In this document: positions 62,302-64,000 of the stretch, one piece after another | Layout: each line of letters begins with the position of its first letter | Numbering within the stretch: position 1 is the first letter of the stretch | From: Saccharothrix longispora | Lineage (GTDB): Bacteria; Actinomycetota; Actinomycetes; Mycobacteriales; Pseudonocardiaceae | Assembly (NCBI RefSeq): GCF_030852425.1 | Contig: NZ_NSDM01000011.1 | Span: 186,001 to 250,000, forward strand | Direction of reading: 5' to 3' | Length of the DNA stretch: 64,000 bases | Notes under the pieces: generated by a model | The model's input: the letters and a program-made list of their open reading frames with translations, nothing else | Databases searched by the model: none | Told to the model about the DNA's origin: nothing | Made by a program: the position numbers and the translations under genes

Positions 62302-62784
62302 ATGAAACTCGGACGACTCATCGCCGCCATCGCCGTGGCCGGTTCGGCGCTGCTCATCGCGCCGACCTCCAATGCCGTCCAGCCCGACACCCGGCAGGAC
62401 GAGTGGGTGCTGGAGAGCGTCACGCGGCCGGGCGACGTGTGGGACCAGACCAACTGGGCCTGGGACCCCCAGTACCCGATCATCCCCCACCCCCGCCACG
62501 GGGAGGACAACCAGACGTGGTTCATCTCCGACGACGGCACCATCAGGGACAAGATGCACGGGTGGTGCGCGACGGCGATCGACGGGAAGCTGGCGGGCCG
62601 GCCCTGCGACGGCTCCGAGGACCAGCGGTGGGTCGGCCACTCCCACGACGGCTACCACTCCTGGCTGTTCGAGTCGGGAAGGACCGGGCACTGCGTCACG
62701 CACAACGGCGTCTACACGGAACTGGTCCTCGCGCCGTGCGACCGTGAGCGGTCCGACCAGCGCTGGATCATCCACCGGCGGTAG
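62302..62784 (+). CDS. Small secreted ricin-type beta-trefoil protein
   Basis: This 160-residue protein has a Sec signal peptide (MKLGRLIAAIAVAGSALLIA, likely cleaved after SNA near residue 25). The mature part has three QxW-type motifs (NQTWFISDDG, DQRWVGHSHDG, DQRWIIHRR) and paired cysteines (WCATAIDGKLAGRPC; HCVTHNGVYTELVLAPC), typical of a single ricin-like lectin domain that binds carbohydrate. No catalytic domain is attached. GAAGGAAG precedes the ATG at 62302. It is monocistronic, ended by a strong hairpin. Confidence 0.83.
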   Translation: MKLGRLIAAIAVAGSALLIAPTSNAVQPDTRQDEWVLESVTRPGDVWDQTNWAWDPQYPIIPHPRHGEDNQTWFISDDGTIRDKMHGWCATAIDGKLAGRPCDGSEDQRWVGHSHDGYHSWLFESGRTGHCVTHNGVYTELVLAPCDRERSDQRWIIHRR

Positions 62785-62798
62785 CCGGGAGCGCCCCG

Positions 62799-62838
62799 GC
62801 GCGAAGGGCCCGGGCCGCGCGGCCCGGGCCCTTCGCGC
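62799..62838. terminator. Very strong hairpin terminator
   Basis: An 18-bp perfect stem (62799-62816 with 62821-62838; arms GCGCGAAGGG... and ...CCCTTCGCGC) closes a GCGC tetraloop, 14 bases after the lectin stop and 35 bases before the convergent stop. It can serve both genes. Confidence 0.88.
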
Positions 62839-62873
62839 GTGCGGGGTCGGACGACCGCACCGGTGAGGCGGGG

Positions 62874-63599
62874 TCAGCGTCCGAGGGCGGTGACGAGCCG
62901 GGCCGCTTCGTCGTAGGTGCCCGGCAGCTGTTCCAGCCACACCTTCGCCGGGCCGGTGGGCGCGACGTGGGGGTCGACGGCCAGCCTGTGCGCGGTGAGC
63001 AGGCGCAGGTTGACCACGGCTCTCGCCAGTCGCCCGTCGCGCCTGAGCAGCACGCACGCCGTGGACGGCCCGACCGAGGCCAGCGTCTCGCCGGCGTCGA
63101 AGACCTCCTTCAGCGCGTCCGCCAGCAGCGTCATCGCCACCACCCGCGACCAGCCGGACACCCGGTTCAGGTCGATCGACACGAGCACCAGCACGTGGTC
63201 CTGCCGCCCCGCCACGCGCGCCTCCGCGTACACCTCGCGCAGCCGCGTCCGCAGGTAGGCGGAGGTCGCGAGGCCGGTGAGCGGGTTGTCCGCGGCGCAG
63301 CTGCCCGCCTGCTCGCTCACCACGTCACCCCAGCCCAGCGCGGTCACGCGGAGCATGCGCGCCGGCACGGCGTCCACGTCCGGCGAGACGATCCCGGTGG
63401 CCCCAGGCGGTTCGACGAGCACCGCGTGCAGCGCCGCGAGGTCCAGCAGCGTCTCGGCCAGGCCCGTCCCGGCCCGGGCCCGCGCGCTGCCCAGCCGGTA
63501 CAGCTCCTCGGCGGGGTCGCGCGGTCCGAGGACCGCACGGCAGACGCGGTCGACCTCGTCCACCGGCCAGTCGGCCGGGAACACCCAGCCGGCGGCCAT
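62874..63599 (-). CDS. Degenerate GGDEF-like protein
   Basis: This 241-residue protein has DNPLTGLATSAYLRTRLREVY, the start of a GGDEF (diguanylate cyclase) fold, followed by VLVLVSIDLNRVSG (metal-binding aspartate position). At the site of the GG(D/E)EF signature it reads SVGPSTACVLLRRDG, so it should not make c-di-GMP; it may be a binding or regulatory domain. The N-terminal 95 residues (PADWPVDEVDRVCRAVLGPRD) are unrecognised. The ATG at 63599 is chosen because the upstream frame to 63737 is arginine-rich with rare CGA and GGA codons. It is divergent from the ECF sigma gene. Confidence 0.65.
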   Translation of the reverse strand: MAAGWVFPADWPVDEVDRVCRAVLGPRDPAEELYRLGSARARAGTGLAETLLDLAALHAVLVEPPGATGIVSPDVDAVPARMLRVTALGWGDVVSEQAGSCAADNPLTGLATSAYLRTRLREVYAEARVAGRQDHVLVLVSIDLNRVSGWSRVVAMTLLADALKEVFDAGETLASVGPSTACVLLRRDGRLARAVVNLRLLTAHRLAVDPHVAPTGPAKVWLEQLPGTYDEAARLVTALGR

Positions 63600-63827
63600 C
63601 GACGCCGTGCGCCACCTCGACCGCAGCGCGCGCGACCTGTCAGCGCCGGAACGCCGTGCCACCGCTTCCCGAACACCCACCCGGATGCCTCCTCGCCGTC
63701 GTCCGTCGACCACGAGACGTCGCCGGCGCTCGTCCATGACGGCAGAACCAGGACACAGTTGGGTAGTCGTGCGTGACGATGCCCGACCCGGTGCGTCAGA
63801 CTGTCGCCGCGCGAGGAGGGATCACAG

Positions 63828-64000
63828 GTGGCGGCAGTTCCTGCGGACGTCCACGGACCGAGTGACGCGGAGCTGATCGACTCCGTCCGGGGCGGGGCGA
63901 TCGACGCCTACGGGCAGCTCTACGAACGGCACGTGGGCGCCGCGTACAACCTCGCCCGCCAGCTCGCCAGGTCCGCGGCGGAGGCGGACGACCTGGTGTC
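63828..64000 (+). CDS. ECF-type sigma factor, 5' part only
   Basis: The first 57 residues are visible and the gene runs off the right edge. SDAELIDSVRGGAIDAYGQLYERHVGAAYNLARQLAR (outlined; residues about 11-48) is the region 2.1/2.2 helix pair of sigma-70 family ECF factors, followed by AEADDLV. GAGGAGGG lies seven bases ahead of the GTG at 63828. The subgroup and the presence of an anti-sigma factor cannot be judged here. The degenerate GGDEF gene diverges from it. Confidence 0.85.
   Translation, partial: MAAVPADVHGPSDAELIDSVRGGAIDAYGQLYERHVGAAYNLARQLARSAAEADDLV

Noticed and set aside
63599-63737. N-terminal extension of the GGDEF-like protein
   Set aside because: The stretch is arginine-rich with CGA and GGA codons unlike the rest of the gene and probably belongs to the promoter region of the divergent sigma factor.

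Overview
The window is very GC-rich chromosomal DNA with GTG, TTG and ATG starts, many 4-bp ATGA/GTGA start-stop overlaps and hairpin terminators without U-tracts. The gene set (secA1-type SecA, mtrAB-lpqB, WhiB2-type regulator, F420 genes fbiA/fbiB, XRE-DUF5753 plus DUF397, CU044_2847-type and NNH7-type conflict proteins) points to a filamentous actinobacterium of the Pseudonocardiales (Saccharothrix/Actinosynnema/Lentzea/Amycolatopsis type). Assignment to a genus is inference. No rRNA, tRNA, CRISPR array or intact insertion sequence was seen.

The backbone follows, in order, the locus known in Mycobacterium tuberculosis from Rv3240c (secA1) to Rv3276c (purK). From left to right: secA (cut by the left edge), hpf, comF-like, the lpqB-mtrB-mtrA envelope two-component operon and tmk (1-9056); an XRE regulator, ahcY, a membrane/hydrolase protein, an APC permease, an orphan MutL-type reactivase and a CDF metal transporter (9197-18131); mannose metabolism manA, SIS protein, Trm112-like, manB, DUF3499 (18173-22534); a metallopeptidase-family protein, a giant membrane glycosyltransferase and whiB2 (22681-27059); an M50 protease, the F420 genes and a Nudix hydrolase (27331-30940); a DNA glycosylase and manC (30966-32966).

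From 33.1 to 49.3 kb the backbone is interrupted by accessory DNA. A lower-GC pair (an NNH7-type protein without any NACHT NTPase, coupled to a membrane-anchored protein of unknown function) lies between manC and wbbL. Between wbbL and rmlD lie a DUF4396 gene with a CsoR-like operator, five glycosyltransferase genes, an orphan trypsin-co-occurring-domain protein, an XRE/DUF397 pair, an orphan Imm1 immunity protein and a TetR-controlled ABC exporter whose permease carries a one-base deletion. The backbone resumes with rmlD, rmlB, two LytR-CpsA-Psr proteins, a TIGR03089 protein, a DoxX/ArsR/SRPBCC group, an acyl-CoA dehydrogenase, purE and purK (49372-59648). The right end has a GntR(YtrA)-ABC operon, a small secreted ricin-like lectin, a degenerate GGDEF protein and the start of an ECF sigma factor.

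Functionally the window is centred on envelope building and its control: GDP-mannose supply (ManA, ManB, ManC), dTDP-rhamnose supply (RmlB, RmlD), the rhamnosyl linker transferase WbbL, further glycosyltransferases, LCP ligases that attach glycopolymers to peptidoglycan, and MtrAB-LpqB signalling. The most unusual non-coding element is a 183-bp array at 23130-23312: seven decamers on an exact 22-bp period, three in one orientation and four in the other, folding into a 54-bp inverted repeat.
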